This document shows positions 10,700-21,866 of a DNA stretch of 64,000 nucleotides, one piece after another. The DNA is taken from positions 59,352,488 to 59,416,487 of the forward strand of contig CM070551.1 in the NCBI GenBank assembly GCA_036346405.1, in the 5' to 3' direction. The position numbers and the translations under genes are program-made. The notes under the pieces are model-generated. The model was given only the letters and a program-made list of their open reading frames with translations. It did no database searches and was not told the origin of the DNA. Position 1 is the first letter of the stretch, and each line of letters starts with the position of its first letter. Origin of the DNA: Phyllostachys edulis (Eukaryota > Streptophyta > Magnoliopsida > Poales > Poaceae).

Positions 10700-11667
10700 T
10701 GATGAACCCGAAGGTCCTTATTTTGGCCTGATCTTTCGATGAGACGATAAGTTTGGTAGTCGTCGCTCAACTCTCACGATCCTGGCTACGAACTCACAAG
10801 GCTCAAAACCACGCAATCGCTAAACTGATTGACAAGTCGTTATCAACCGTGCATGAATACCCGGATGACCTGACCACGAAGGTCGATTCCTGCATACACC
10901 GAAGAAGCACGCAAGAACAAGATAAAGCAATTTGAAATTGCAAATAGGATTGAGATATTTGATTGAAAATTGGGATTCCGAATAAGGATCTTGATTGGAT
11001 GGTCTAGTCGACACATGCAGAAGATACAAGTTGCAAACGAAGGCAAACTAACATAAACAAAATCCAAGAAAACTAGAGGGATGAGGCCTCCTTAAATAGG
11101 GGAGGAGGAGCCACACATCTAATAGAACTAGGGGGTGGTACTATTTGTGTGGTACTGTTCATGTGAACAGTACCACGGTGAATAGTGTGGCCCAAAGTGG
11201 TTGGCCCATATGGGCCAAGTTAGCCCATTCATTACATAGCCTAGTTTGGCCCAAACAGGCGACATAGCACCTTCTTTTGATGATTACGATGCGTACAGAA
11301 AGAATTTGGAGGTGAGGCTGGATCCGTTGGAAAGAGGACGAGATAATCTTTCCATTAAGTACTCGTGGACCTCAAACGGACTTCGTATGTGAAAGTTATG
11401 CACGTTTGAAATTGGTGCTGTCTTCGGAGGCTGAATTGGATTCCAAAACGGGTCCAGCTCGAACTCTTGCTTGTCTTGGACCAAAAGTGACGCGGTGCTG
11501 CACAAATATATATTTTCATCATTAGGTAGCATCATATAGTTCATATAATATAAAGGCACTCCTAAAAACAAGCTCACCTGATAATTTAAGTGAAACGTAC
11601 AAACGCTTGTACTTGGAACAACAAGCATAACAAATATGGTTGGATCATAGGGGTCATGTCCTCATCG
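10700..11667 (-). repeat. Gag-only element, 5' LTR
   Basis: Intact 968 bp LTR beginning TGATGAACCC on the plus strand and ending CCTCATCG, with duplication TTTCC beyond it. A minus-strand frame (about 11628-11284) encodes the same LNYQV...FLGVPLYYMNYMM peptide as the other LTR. Confidence 0.92.
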
Positions 11668-11672
11668 TTTCC

Positions 11673-12727
11673 TATATTCCCGTGCATGCAAGTGCACCAA
11701 GGGAAAACAACGTGCATGCGAATTCCACGAGGATAGCAGTCCAGATATTACGTGATGATTTATTTAGAGAGAAAAGGAAAGATGGTTGGTATAAACCACC
11801 AAGGAATCAGGAGATCACAATTGCTAGCTACGTGGGGATATTGCTCGTGCATGGAAAGAGTTTGGGTCCAGTACAAGTAAGACCAGTGCCTTCTACATAT
11901 CTTTCTTTGCATGCATTATGATGGGGCCCACCTGGTGACCGACTGCATGGGAAGATTTGGAAAATATCAACAGATAGCGCCTGGAAGAAACGATCTCAGG
12001 AAATCAAGAAGCTCTTGTTTTCTAGTGCTAGCGCCTGGAAGTTTTGTTTGTTTGATTTCCTTTCTCTTTGTGCACTTGGATGGGGCCCACCTGCATGTAA
12101 CATGAGCTTGTGTGTGTGTTATTTTATTTAGCAAAGTCTATTAGTAGTTTGAGTCCAGGGTCACCTGCATGTAAGGTGAGCTTGTGCGTGTGCTATTTTA
12201 TTTAGCAATTCTATTAGGAGTTTGAGTCGGCCGGTTGGTCTAGGGTGTGTGCGTGTGTTTTTGGGCTATGTAAGCCAATGGTTGAGCGTCATGTAAAGGA
12301 GTTAAGTTTTGAGTTATGAATTAAAACACGTGTGCGTGTTAGCCTTTGGCCGTCAGGGTTCATTCCTGTTTTATATGTGTTCTTCTGAATTCCAATCTCG
12401 GATTTCATCTTGGCGTGAGGGTTTCTAGCTGTGGTGCTAGGAGTTACACGTTGGATCTTGATCCCTATTTCTCGTTCGTGTACTGTGGTGTGCACGGGTG
12501 TGAGATTTATTTAGCCAAGTGCGAATTGCATCCTGCAATTCATGCTCCACATATTATCAAGGAGATTTGTTCCAGATTACTATTCACATGCATGCTACTG
12601 TTCACGTGTGTGCTGCTGTTCATCCACCGCTAGTAGAAGAAGGCGACACACTACTAATCTTCGAGTTCCACCGTGAAAGATCGGGCAACCCACGGATTTA
12701 AACTCGCCTCGAGGTTGATCTGCATCA
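11673..12727 (+). other. Right flank of the unclassified insertion, non-coding, LTR-like
   Basis: No coding similarity recognised. The middle (about 12040-12330) has a tandem repeat, TATTTAGC blocks and stretches resembling the R/U5 part of an LTR (…GAGTTATGAATTAAAACA). This is not enough to classify it. It ends CTGCATCA before the 10 bp duplication. Confidence 0.4.
12088..12233 (+). repeat. 74 bp direct tandem repeat, two copies
   Basis: CACCTGCATGTAA begins both units (12088 and 12162). They share the GAGCTTGTG, TATTTTATTTAGCAA and AGTTTGAGTC blocks, with about a dozen differences. Confidence 0.85.
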
Positions 12728-12737
12728 GGTACTCATG

Positions 12738-14444
12738 TTCTTCAGCGGATTCTCCAAGGGTAACCCCTGATCTCGTTCGATTAGTCGTGAATTCATGTAT
12801 TTAGGCAATGCTCAGATAGATCGGTTTTCGGCGCTTGTAGTGTTCGTTTGATTTAGGACCGTTAGCTACTGAAATCCGGTCCGCCATCTCTGGAGAGTTG
12901 TAGATTCTTGGATCACGTCGTTTGGATGAGCGGATTAGGAGATATGATTTTCGAAGGCGTCATTGCGTGGTTCTCGTTATAATTCGCGCTAATGTTAATC
13001 GGTCATTAGCAAATAGTTAAGGAATTATTTAGAAGATCATACCAAAACGAAAGCTGTAGCTATTTTTATAAGGTTTTTAGAAAGCTAGAGAACATAAATT
13101 TTGGATAATTATACTGAAAAATACGTGAGTTTTAGTCTCGCTGTCCGGAACCCCAGACGAGATTTAGTTGTTCTATTAATCTGTTTGGTAAGGATAGAAG
13201 ATGGCTGAATCTGGAAAGCTCACCAACTAGGTTTATGTAGATAATTTTCAGAGAATCAAAGAACACCCCTTTTAGATCTCTAGACGAAAAGTTATGAATT
13301 TTAGAAGAGGACTGTCTATTGAGGGGACAGATCGGTGTCATGGGATTTGGAGTTTTGGGTTGCGCTAGGGAGCGTAGTGAGTTATATATTTGTTTCTAGC
13401 AATGTTTAGTCCAGAATTGTTATCTTAGAGTGTTTGTTAAAATTATTCAGGTAGGGGTTTGGTTCTGGGGGCAACGCCCTCTTCGCGTCTTCCATCTTCG
13501 TACGGTTGAGGCAAGTACAGTTAGTGATAGAATAATTAAGGGTGATTGTTCATGTTTGCTAGTATTATGTGTATATTCTCTAATCATGGATGCTAGAATG
13601 ATGTGTATGTCACTGTTTACGAATGCTAAAAGTATGAGTATGCTCTTTATTCATGTATGTTGCTGCTAGCTAATATATGTTTATGTTGGATAAAAGAATT
13701 GATTCATGTGCATCATGATATCATCTTTGAGGCTTTGGTCACGTGGTGATCAAAAATGTATTTTGAGGTCCCCGTCATGTATTAGACGGGCTTGTGGTCC
13801 CCACACTCGTGGAGTGTGGGTTTATGGTCCCTGTGCTAGAAGGCATAGGCATGGGTATGCATCGACGGATGCATACTCCGCATTACCGGTATATGCAAAG
13901 AGAAAAGAAAAGGTGCATCTGGCATTTGCATTGCATGAGCATGTGAAATGGTTTATTATAAATAATTGTGATTGGATGATAATGTTATTGTTGTATATTG
14001 AATTACTATAATTATTGTACTTTGCTGAGTCTTGTACTCACTCTTGCTGTTCCTTATGTTTTTAGGTACCACTTGCGTGAACGTCATGCATGGGAGGGAC
14101 TGGATTTGAGATCTGTTGCACACAATCACGAACCATTCATGAACAATTGCTTTTAGATTATGAATTAATAATTGAGCAAACTACCTAGCGAATTACTATT
14201 GATTGTCTTATGCTTGTGATGCTCTATAATAGAATTGTTTAGTGTCGTATGGATATTACTATGATTACATTTTAGATTGGATGTTTGGATTATTGATTAT
14301 TGCTTCTGTTAACTGTTGGAAAACTCTGGTATGGTTAACTATACAAAGGAGGTTCTACCGACATTTAGTAAATGTCTTAAGTTTTAAATTGTTACTTTGT
14401 TAGTTTAGTAGTATTCCAGGCTCATGTTGGCTTGGGGTGTTACA
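12738..14444 (+). repeat. LARD LTR, copy 1, right piece
   Basis: Resumes the LTR split at 2525 and aligns with 19102-20847 throughout, ending GGGGTGTTACA. Directly followed by a primer binding site, so for the region to its right it acts as the 5' LTR. Confidence 0.93.
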
Positions 14445-17400
14445 GTTGGTATCAGAGCGGGCTTCAGATCCGTGGCGACTAGATTAATTAAAGTTTGCTA
14501 ATGGCCAAACAACTTAAAAATTTGACACACTGGTGCACAGTAGGATGGGAAAGGGCAAAGCATTGCATTTACGTTTCCAATATATCGTATTGATGATTGC
14601 TGATATGAATTTAGTATGACTAGTAATTAATTGATTATATGATTGTTACGTGTGGGGTTAATCGATGTCAAGGGGTAGAGTTTGATTGTGGCTATGGGCA
14701 TTGCCAGGTTGTACCGCCGGTTGGGGTATGAGAATAGTGGATTGCTTACCTTGGGTAAACTAGTCCTAGGTGTTGAGAATGGATTTCCTTGAGAAAGGTT
14801 GATGTCTTCCTTGAGTTTACATTTGGTTATTCTGATTACTCGCTATTGGTTGATGAATTTTCTTGGGTTAGTGGTTACAAAGCAGTTGATGTGTTTTTCA
14901 TTGGTTTAGCTTGACCCTTAAAGCAATTATTGTCTTCCCAATTGTTGAGTTACTTTTGCTGCTGGTGAACTTGGTTAATTGTCAAGATTGACCATTGTAT
15001 TGGAGTTTTGTCTTTCTTATTGGAAAACTTAACCCATTTATTCGCTTGATGTTTTGGTTAATGAAAGTTTCCTTTTGCAAGTCCTTTAGTATGTGGAAGC
15101 TTTGACTCAATGTATCTTTTTTGGGTATTTTGAGTGTTGAAGTTGAATACTTCTCTTTTATGAAAGAAAATATTAAAACCTTTAGCGATGTCTTGTCGTG
15201 GTTAAGTGAGAGGTTATAATCAAAGAAATTAATGGATGTGATATGGCTTATCAAGTTGGGTCTGTAGTGTGGTGCATATTCGATCTTAACTAAGATCCTT
15301 GGAAGGGAAGTTGATTAATTTGATGGGGTCTTGTAGTAGTTCATGATGAACTTGCTTAATTGTATAACTATACATACCAGGAATCCAAGATTTGTTAAGA
15401 AGTGTGAGATATTGATGATTTTGTCTGATCATTAAAATTGTGGAATTTGGTAAATTTATTGGATAATTCGGAGTAATATGTCCCAGTGGATTAATCCACC
15501 CACTAGTGATGGTTATGTTAGGGATGTGTTTGAATGTTGCCCTAGAGGATGTTAGATCGGAAATTTTCATAAATTGGCTACTTGATGAACATACAAAATT
15601 TCTAGGTTGAAACATGTATATCAGATTAGATGAATGTTGAGGTAGTACCTTCTGAAACTTGTTTTACAGTAGATGATGTTATTAAATCTTTAATTATATT
15701 TTGCCCTAAACTCTGAGCATAAAGTGGAATGTCGACTCTATGTTTATAAATGGTTATGTGACTGCAAATAGAAGTAGGACCCTATTTGCATACGTGATAG
15801 TTACAATTGTCAATTGTTAATGATAGTTGAAGTGGGTGTTGAACAACACTAATGGTTGAGTGGATGAATGAATAAGTGGTCTCTGATAGCGTGCCTGGTG
15901 GAATTATTATTTGATAGCATGATCTGGTTAAAAGAGGTTTGTTTCAACCTTGTGGCTTGTGTTTCTTTTGGAGAGGTTTATGATCGGATAAGTGGCTATG
16001 ATTATTCTTGCTAAGAGTGTATTATTTTATTGTTAGTGTGACTGTCCATAAGGGATTATGATGATAATGTTGAATGTTTTGTATAAAAGAATTTGATCGT
16101 TCGCCTGATATTGATTAAATGAAAATGTTTCTAGTTTCGTGTTTGTGAACTTTTGGACCTCATGTTGATGTGGTAGCTGAAATTGTTTTGAGCAAAGTGA
16201 CGTGTTGAAAGGTTTTATTTAGTTCTTAAGTGATTCATGCGTTGTGGTCTTCAAATCTCTTCTTGTTGGAGTTGGCATGGTGATGCTGTAATCAAAGAAA
16301 GTCGCTTTCTTTGTTAAAGGAAAGAGTGAAGTAGAAGTATTTGAGATGGAAGTAAAGTTTTGTAACTTACAGTTTATTGAAGTTTGCCTAAAACTTCTGT
16401 TCTTGCCCATAAGAGTTTCTCGAATTTCAAAAGTAATGTTTTATTCTCGTTTGAGGTTTGATATTCTCTGCTTGTGGGACGTGTGCCCTCAACTATGATC
16501 TCATCTTTTGTTTTCTGAGATCATTGCTATTTGACTATTTCCCTTGATCTTGTATCTACTGTAAGTGGTAACGTTTTCCTATGTGCTGAAATTTATTTCT
16601 AATTGCCTCTTCTTCTAAGAAAGGGTTAATCGATTTGTGTTTCAAAGTCTTTTTTTATGTGTTTTGGCAACTATATAGTGGGGGGTTTAGTAAATGATTT
16701 TGTGAGCCTTTAGGTGTCAAGTTGTTTGAGAGGCATTGAGTAATAAATTGATTTATTAGAATAATCCAGGATTTTATTTAAATAGAATGTTTGTCTTCGG
16801 AGCTAACTGATTACGTTGTCGCAACTAGTAAAACCTATAGCGAGATGTGGTCCAAGATCTTTTGTTCAATCTGTAGAACATTAGAATTAGAAAGTATGGA
16901 AATCTTGATCAATTTGTTAGAGTATCGTAATTGGGTACTTGGTAAGATTGTGTAGAAGAATTATGATGGTGTAGTTTAATAAGAGTAGCAGTGTGGCGAA
17001 ATCTAAACGTCGTGCTAATTAATGGGATAGCAGGGATTGTTGAGTTATTGTCAAGTATAACTCGGCCTCAGTGAGTAACCCTCTAGAAGTTAGATTATCT
17101 CTAAGGATAACCTGGTCAAGAATATATTTATTTATTAACGTTAGTGATTGAGTATGTTTGAATCATAGTCAATTAGTGAGAGTATTGCGAATGGGTATAT
17201 TGTGGTCGTGTAGCTGAATTTGATTGGTGTGGTTTAGTGAAGGTCCGAGATTAGTGAAATAAAATGCCTTGGGCGGTTACTTGACTAGTGAGGAACGTTG
17301 ATATTAATGTCTGAGGTTATTGTTGAGCGGTGTGAAATTTTAGTAAATGAATTTGAGGATTTCCTAGCAATCATACTAGAAAATCATTGTAGGAGACTTG

Positions 17401-18744
17401 GAGGTTGAATTCGAGCTTTGCATTTTTATGCTAGGACCTTGGGGGCCCAATATTATGTGCAGAAGTAGAAGAACAAAAGTAGACTCTGAATAGTGTGTTG
17501 ATTATTGATAGAATACTTTGGGTTTAGTAAATGAGAATGTGTGCTGAGAATTTCAAATTGATTATCCTTGACAGGATGAGGTGATGTGGTTGAGGGTGAA
17601 CAATCTTTATTGAGGTGTTAGAAACCAATTGTCAACATAATTCCGTTGGTATAGGAGTGGACTAGAGAATCCTTTTGTGGATTAGTAGAGTGCCTCTAAA
17701 TAAGTATGGTTGTTCTTTCGGTTTGATAATCGTTTTGGGGTTATCGGTTAAGAGAAAGGAATTAGTGTGATGATGTAGAAACCCCTGATTTGGAAAAAAA
17801 AAAGGTTTATTTCTTAAAAGAACATATGAGAAAAGAATTTTTTATTGAGTAGAGAAGTGCTCTATTCGTTCTTGTTTGAGTTGGGTTTTTATGATGGAGA
17901 TCATGTACAATTTGAGTTGACTCTATGTTGGCAAAGTGGTTCCTTCTGGTTCAGGAAAATAAATAGAGTGTTTGATTTGGGCATTCGAGCGATTTCTCTT
18001 TTAGATTATGTGGTGTTTATTTGCAAACTGCTTAGTTGGAATGTGAAATGGTTTTCATGATGAATCTTTGATTTTGGATTTGAGTGTTTTGGAGGAAAGT
18101 TGGTTAAGAGTGGGTTACATTGTGAATCCTTTGTTTTCAGTTGGGTTCTGATTATTAAAGTTTGTTTAAAATAAGTTGTGTTGCGTGTCCCTACTTATCG
18201 GAGGTTCTCCTTGTTAGGGTGAATAGATTGAATGAGAGATGAACAAGAGTTTCATATGTTTGTGTGCATGTTCTGTGGATTGGTTCCAAAGGGAATGATA
18301 GCCCAAAGTATATTTGGTTTGTTCTGGAAGTTGCGGGGATATTGGAAAGTAGCAATTCGCTAGAACCATCTCGAGTCCTGGAGAGGGGTATATAACATTT
18401 TATATGACCTGGTGTTGAGAGAATGCTTTAGGTATTTGGAGTGTGAGGTTTCATGATAGCCATTGACCAGCGAGTATTACCGCATCTTCGAGTCCTGTCC
18501 GTTGAGTGGTTCTGGCTAGGTCGGTACGAGTGATGAGGCGTAATACATTAGTTGCATCAAGGTGCGATGGTCCCATAAGTCTAAGAGGGAAACGACTTGG
18601 GAAGTGGAGTCTCGCATGCGCGAGCAATATCCATAATTATTCACAGTAGGTATGTAATAATGTTGGTAAATTTTAGCTGTGATTATTCTTTGGTGTTAAG
18701 CGTGGTAAGAATTCAGGGTCGAATTCTGTTTAAGGGGGGTAGAA
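14445..18744 (+). mobile_element. LARD internal region, non-coding
   Basis: Bounded by a tRNA-Met primer binding site (14447-14458, TGGTATCAGAGC) and a polypurine tract (about 18732-18744). The 4.3 kb between them have no frame above about 110 codons and no recognisable gag or pol motif on either strand. This makes it a large retrotransposon derivative that would depend on proteins supplied in trans. The plus strand is strongly T- and G-rich and poor in C for the whole length. Whether it descends from a coding element too mutated to recognise cannot be decided by eye. Confidence 0.8.
14447..14458 (+). other. tRNA-Met primer binding site of the LARD
   Basis: TGGTATCAGAGC two bases after the LTR end TGTTACA, the standard initiator tRNA-Met complement. 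Confidence 0.95.
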
Positions 18745-20847
18745 TGTAATACCCCAAGTTTATTTAAGTAAGAAGAATGTAATACCCCAAGATTAGAGGG
18801 GGGTTTATGCATAATTTGGATAACCTGGGCTGTGGGCTTCTGGCCCACAGCATTTAGGCCCAAGAGAGAAGGGTAGCCGGCCACATAAGAAGGAGAGGGG
18901 GCAACCCTAGGGTAGCTATAGTACCTCAGCTACAGTGCTGTGCCTTGCTACAGTGCCCTTGCAGCCCTAGCTTTCTCTGCCGGCAAAGAAGGAGGAAGGG
19001 AGAAGCCTCCTCGGGTGCTGCTGGCCAAGGAAGAGAAAGGAAGAAGAGTACGGAGAAAGAGGGAGAAGGGAAGGAGAGGGATCACAGGGTGGTACTCGTG
19101 TTCTTCAGCAGATTCTCCAAGGGTAACCCCTGACCTCGTTCGATTAGTCGTGAATTCATGTATTTAGGCAATGTCGGTATTAGATCGGTTTTCTGGCAGT
19201 TTTTAGTGTTCATTTGATTTAGGACTGTTAGCTATGAAATCCAGTCTAGCCATCTCCTGGAGAGTTGTAGATAATGTCAATAGCTTTCCGTATGTTCTTC
19301 GATCACGTCGTTTGGATGAGCGGATTAGGAGATATGATTTTTGTAGCATTGCTGTTCTGTGGTTCTGTTATAATTCTGGCAGTTAATGTTAATCGGTCAT
19401 TAGCAAAAATTTAAAGAATTATTTAGAAGATCTCACAAAAACGAAAGTTGTAGGTATTTTTATAAGGTTTCCAGAAAGCTAGAGAACATAAATTTTGGAT
19501 AATTTTACTGAAAGATACGTGAGGTTTAGTCTCGCTGTCCAGAACCCCTAACGAGATTTAGTTGTTCTATTAATCTGTTTGTTAAGGATAGAAGATGGCT
19601 GAATCTGGAAAGCTCACCAACTAGGTTTATGTAGATAAATTAATAAGCTAGCTAGAGAATCAAAGAACACCCCTTTTGGATCTCTGGATGAAAATTTATG
19701 AATTTTAGAAGAGAACTGTCTGTTGTGGGGACAGATCGGTGTCATGGGATTTGGAGTTTTGGGTTGCACTAGGGAGCGTAATGAGTTATATAATTGTTTC
19801 TAGTAATGTTTAGTCTAGAATTGTTATCTTAGAGTGTTTGTTAAAATTATTCAGGTGGGGGTTTGGTTCCGGGGGCAGCGCCCTGTTCGCGTTTTCCATC
19901 TTCGCACGGTTGAGGCAGGTACAATTAGTGATAGAATAATTAAGAGTGATTGTTCATGTTTGCTAGTACTATGTGTATATTCTCTAATCATGGATGCTAG
20001 AATGATGTGTATGTCGCTGTTGATGAATGCTAGAAGTATGAGTATGCTCTTTATTCATGTATGTTGCTGCTGGCTAATACATGTTTATGTTGGATAAAAG
20101 AATTGATTCATATGCATCATGTTATCATCTTTGAGGCTTGGTCACGTGGTGACCAAGTATTGATTTTGAGGTCCCCGTCGTGTATTAGATGGGCTTGAGG
20201 TCCCCAAACTCGTGGAGTGTGGGCTTATGGTCCCTGTGCTAGAAGGCACAGGCATGGGTATGCATCGACGGATACATACTCCGCATTACCGGTATATGTA
20301 AAGAGAAAAGAAAAGTTGCATTTGTGCATTGTATTGCAGGAGCATATGATTTGGTTTACTATAAATAATTGTGGTTGGATGATGATGATATAGTTGTATA
20401 TTAAATTGTCTTATTAATTGTACTATGCTGAGTCTTGGACTCACTCTTGTTGTTTATTTGTATTTTAGGTACCTCTTACGCGAACGCCATGCATGGGAGG
20501 GGATAATCATAAGATTGGTTCCACACTGCCATGCACTATTCATATTTGATTAAATGTTGGATTATGATTTAATAATTGAGCAGTCTGCCTAGATGTTTTA
20601 TGTTGGTTGCCTTATGCATCAGTTGGTTTGTGATAGAGTTGGATAATGCTCCATGGAAGTTTTATGATTACGATTTATATAGGTTGCTTGAATTAACGGA
20701 GTTATGTTATTGAAATTTGTTAGAACCTCCGGTATGGTTGACTATACCAAGGAGGTTCTGCCGAAATTTAGTATAATAACTTAGTTATGAATTGATAATT
20801 TGTTATTTTAGTAGCATTCCAGGCTCATGTTGAGCTGGGGTGTTACA
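18745..20847 (+). repeat. LARD LTR, copy 2 (intact, 2.1 kb)
   Basis: Begins TGTAATACCCC after the polypurine tract, with the start motif duplicated about 34 bases further on, and ends GGGGTGTTACA. It aligns end to end with the split copy (2153-14444). It abuts Tat-element pol sequence at 20848, so this LARD probably inserted into that element. The next five bases are TCGGG, but no partner duplication is visible because the left end is rearranged. Confidence 0.93.
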
Positions 20848-21431
20848 TCGGGATAAGCGACCTGCCTCAAGATCATCATCGGGTATTGTACTCGTCTGAA
20901 GATACTCGTAGATGGGATTCTTCCAAAAATCCTCGTATTTTAGAGAGGTTGTCTCAATAGGAGTTGTCTCTAGTGTTTCGACTAGAGACAGCTTCTGGAG
21001 CTGTTCCAAGAAGACTCCTTTTGGTACTTGTGATCAGGAAGGAGCCATTCGAGCAAGCTGATCTGCGAGGAAATTATCCTTTCGAGGGATAAATTGTACC
21101 TCGAAACCGAAAAATGCTTTTCAAGCTTTCGAACATTCGATAAGTACCGAGACATGGTCGGGTTAGAGCACCGGTACTCTTTTCTGACCTGATTCATGAC
21201 TAGTTGAGAGTCTTCTCTCACGAGTAGTCGTCAAATTGCGAGCGCTTTCATAGCTCATATGCCAGCCAGCAAACCTTCATATTCTGCCACGTTGTTAGTG
21301 GCCTAAAAGTTTAATTGAATGACATACTTTAAGGTCTCTCTGGTAGGAGATTCCAGGACCACCCCAGCCCTCGAACCACTTAAAGTAAGTGACCCATCAA
21401 AGTATATTGTGATGAGGACATCCCTACCATA
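20848..21431 (-). pseudogene. RNase H domain of Tat pol, broken and truncated
   Basis: Begins with YFDGSLTLSGSRAGVVL, containing the first catalytic Asp (around 21395), then NNVAEYEGLLAGI. It continues through DSQLVMNQVRKEYRCSNP and a RKDNFLADQLARM-like stretch that is only reached by changing frame near 21115. It continues as FLEQLQKLSLVET and stops at the LARD border. The domain degrades RNA in the RNA/DNA hybrid during reverse transcription. Stops and at least one frameshift show that it is dead. Confidence 0.85.
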
Positions 21432-21866
21432 GATACAACCGCGCCTACACACACAACTCATCCACAACCAGTGTTACAAGGACCACTTACTCGAGCTCGT
21501 GTTCGTCAAATTAATTACTAGGTGAATTCGTTCCTAGGTTTATATATTACTGAGAATAGACCGCTACCTAATGCAAGTGATTTAATTGTGCTTAGAAAAA
21601 TGGGAAAGGACCAAGGAGAGGCATGTAGAGTCATGGACATGCATGGAAGGCATAATAGAGGTCACCACGTCACTTTGGGTCCGAGTAAAGCAAGAGTTCG
21701 AGTTGGGCTCGTTCTGGATTCAGATTCGGACTACTACGATAGTACTAAATTTAAATGGCCGTAACTTCTTCATACGGACTCCGTTTGGGATGTTCTTGGA
21801 CTTCAGGATTTGGCCATTTGGCGACAAAGTCTGCCAAGATCAGGGATTTAATGGTTGTTCAGGACA
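21432..21866 (+). pseudogene. Plus-strand fragment of another gypsy element (pol C-terminus and LTR start)
   Basis: Reads GPLTRARVRQINY, a stop, then VNSFLGLYI. This is the conserved end of many grass gypsy polyproteins, in the opposite direction to the Tat element around it. Downstream, KQEFELGSFW and FFIRTPFGMF match the coding part of the gag-only element's LTR (about 7000-6800 minus). So it is a relative of that family, carrying its pol end and LTR start. It interrupts Tat pol between the RT connection and RNase H, and some Tat sequence (roughly 50 codons) is missing there. Boundaries are approximate. Confidence 0.7.

Larger units (their letters stand above)
2795..11667 (-). mobile_element. 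Gag-only Ty3/gypsy retrotransposon (non-autonomous), minus orientation
   Basis: Two LTRs of about 970 bp (2795-3178 plus 6588-7173, and 10700-11667) bracket a 3.5 kb internal region. The element is flanked by the 5 bp duplication TTTCC (2790-2794, 11668-11672). The LTR termini are TGATGA and TCATCA, the right one reading TCATCG after one substitution. On the minus strand a tRNA-Met-type primer binding site follows the right LTR, and a polypurine tract precedes the left one. Only gag is encoded: protease, RT, RNase H and integrase are absent, so it would have depended on an autonomous partner. The left LTR is itself split by a 3.4 kb solo LTR. Confidence 0.92.
2526..12727. mobile_element. Unclassified 10.2 kb insertion with a 9-10 bp target duplication
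   Basis: GGTACTCATG occurs on both sides (2516-2525 and 12728-12737), while the uninterrupted LTR copy has the equivalent site once (near 19093). The insertion's own sequence is 2526-2794 plus 11673-12727, about 1.3 kb; the rest is a gypsy element nested inside it. No coding region is recognisable in the 1.3 kb. A 9-10 bp duplication fits Mutator-like elements, but the ends show only a weak shared motif (TGCAGAT-like) and not a clear terminal inverted repeat. Classification is therefore open. Confidence 0.6.

Noticed and set aside
15286..15615. 109-codon minus-strand frame inside the LARD
   Set aside because: No similarity recognised and expected by chance in A/T-rich DNA. The region is otherwise non-coding.
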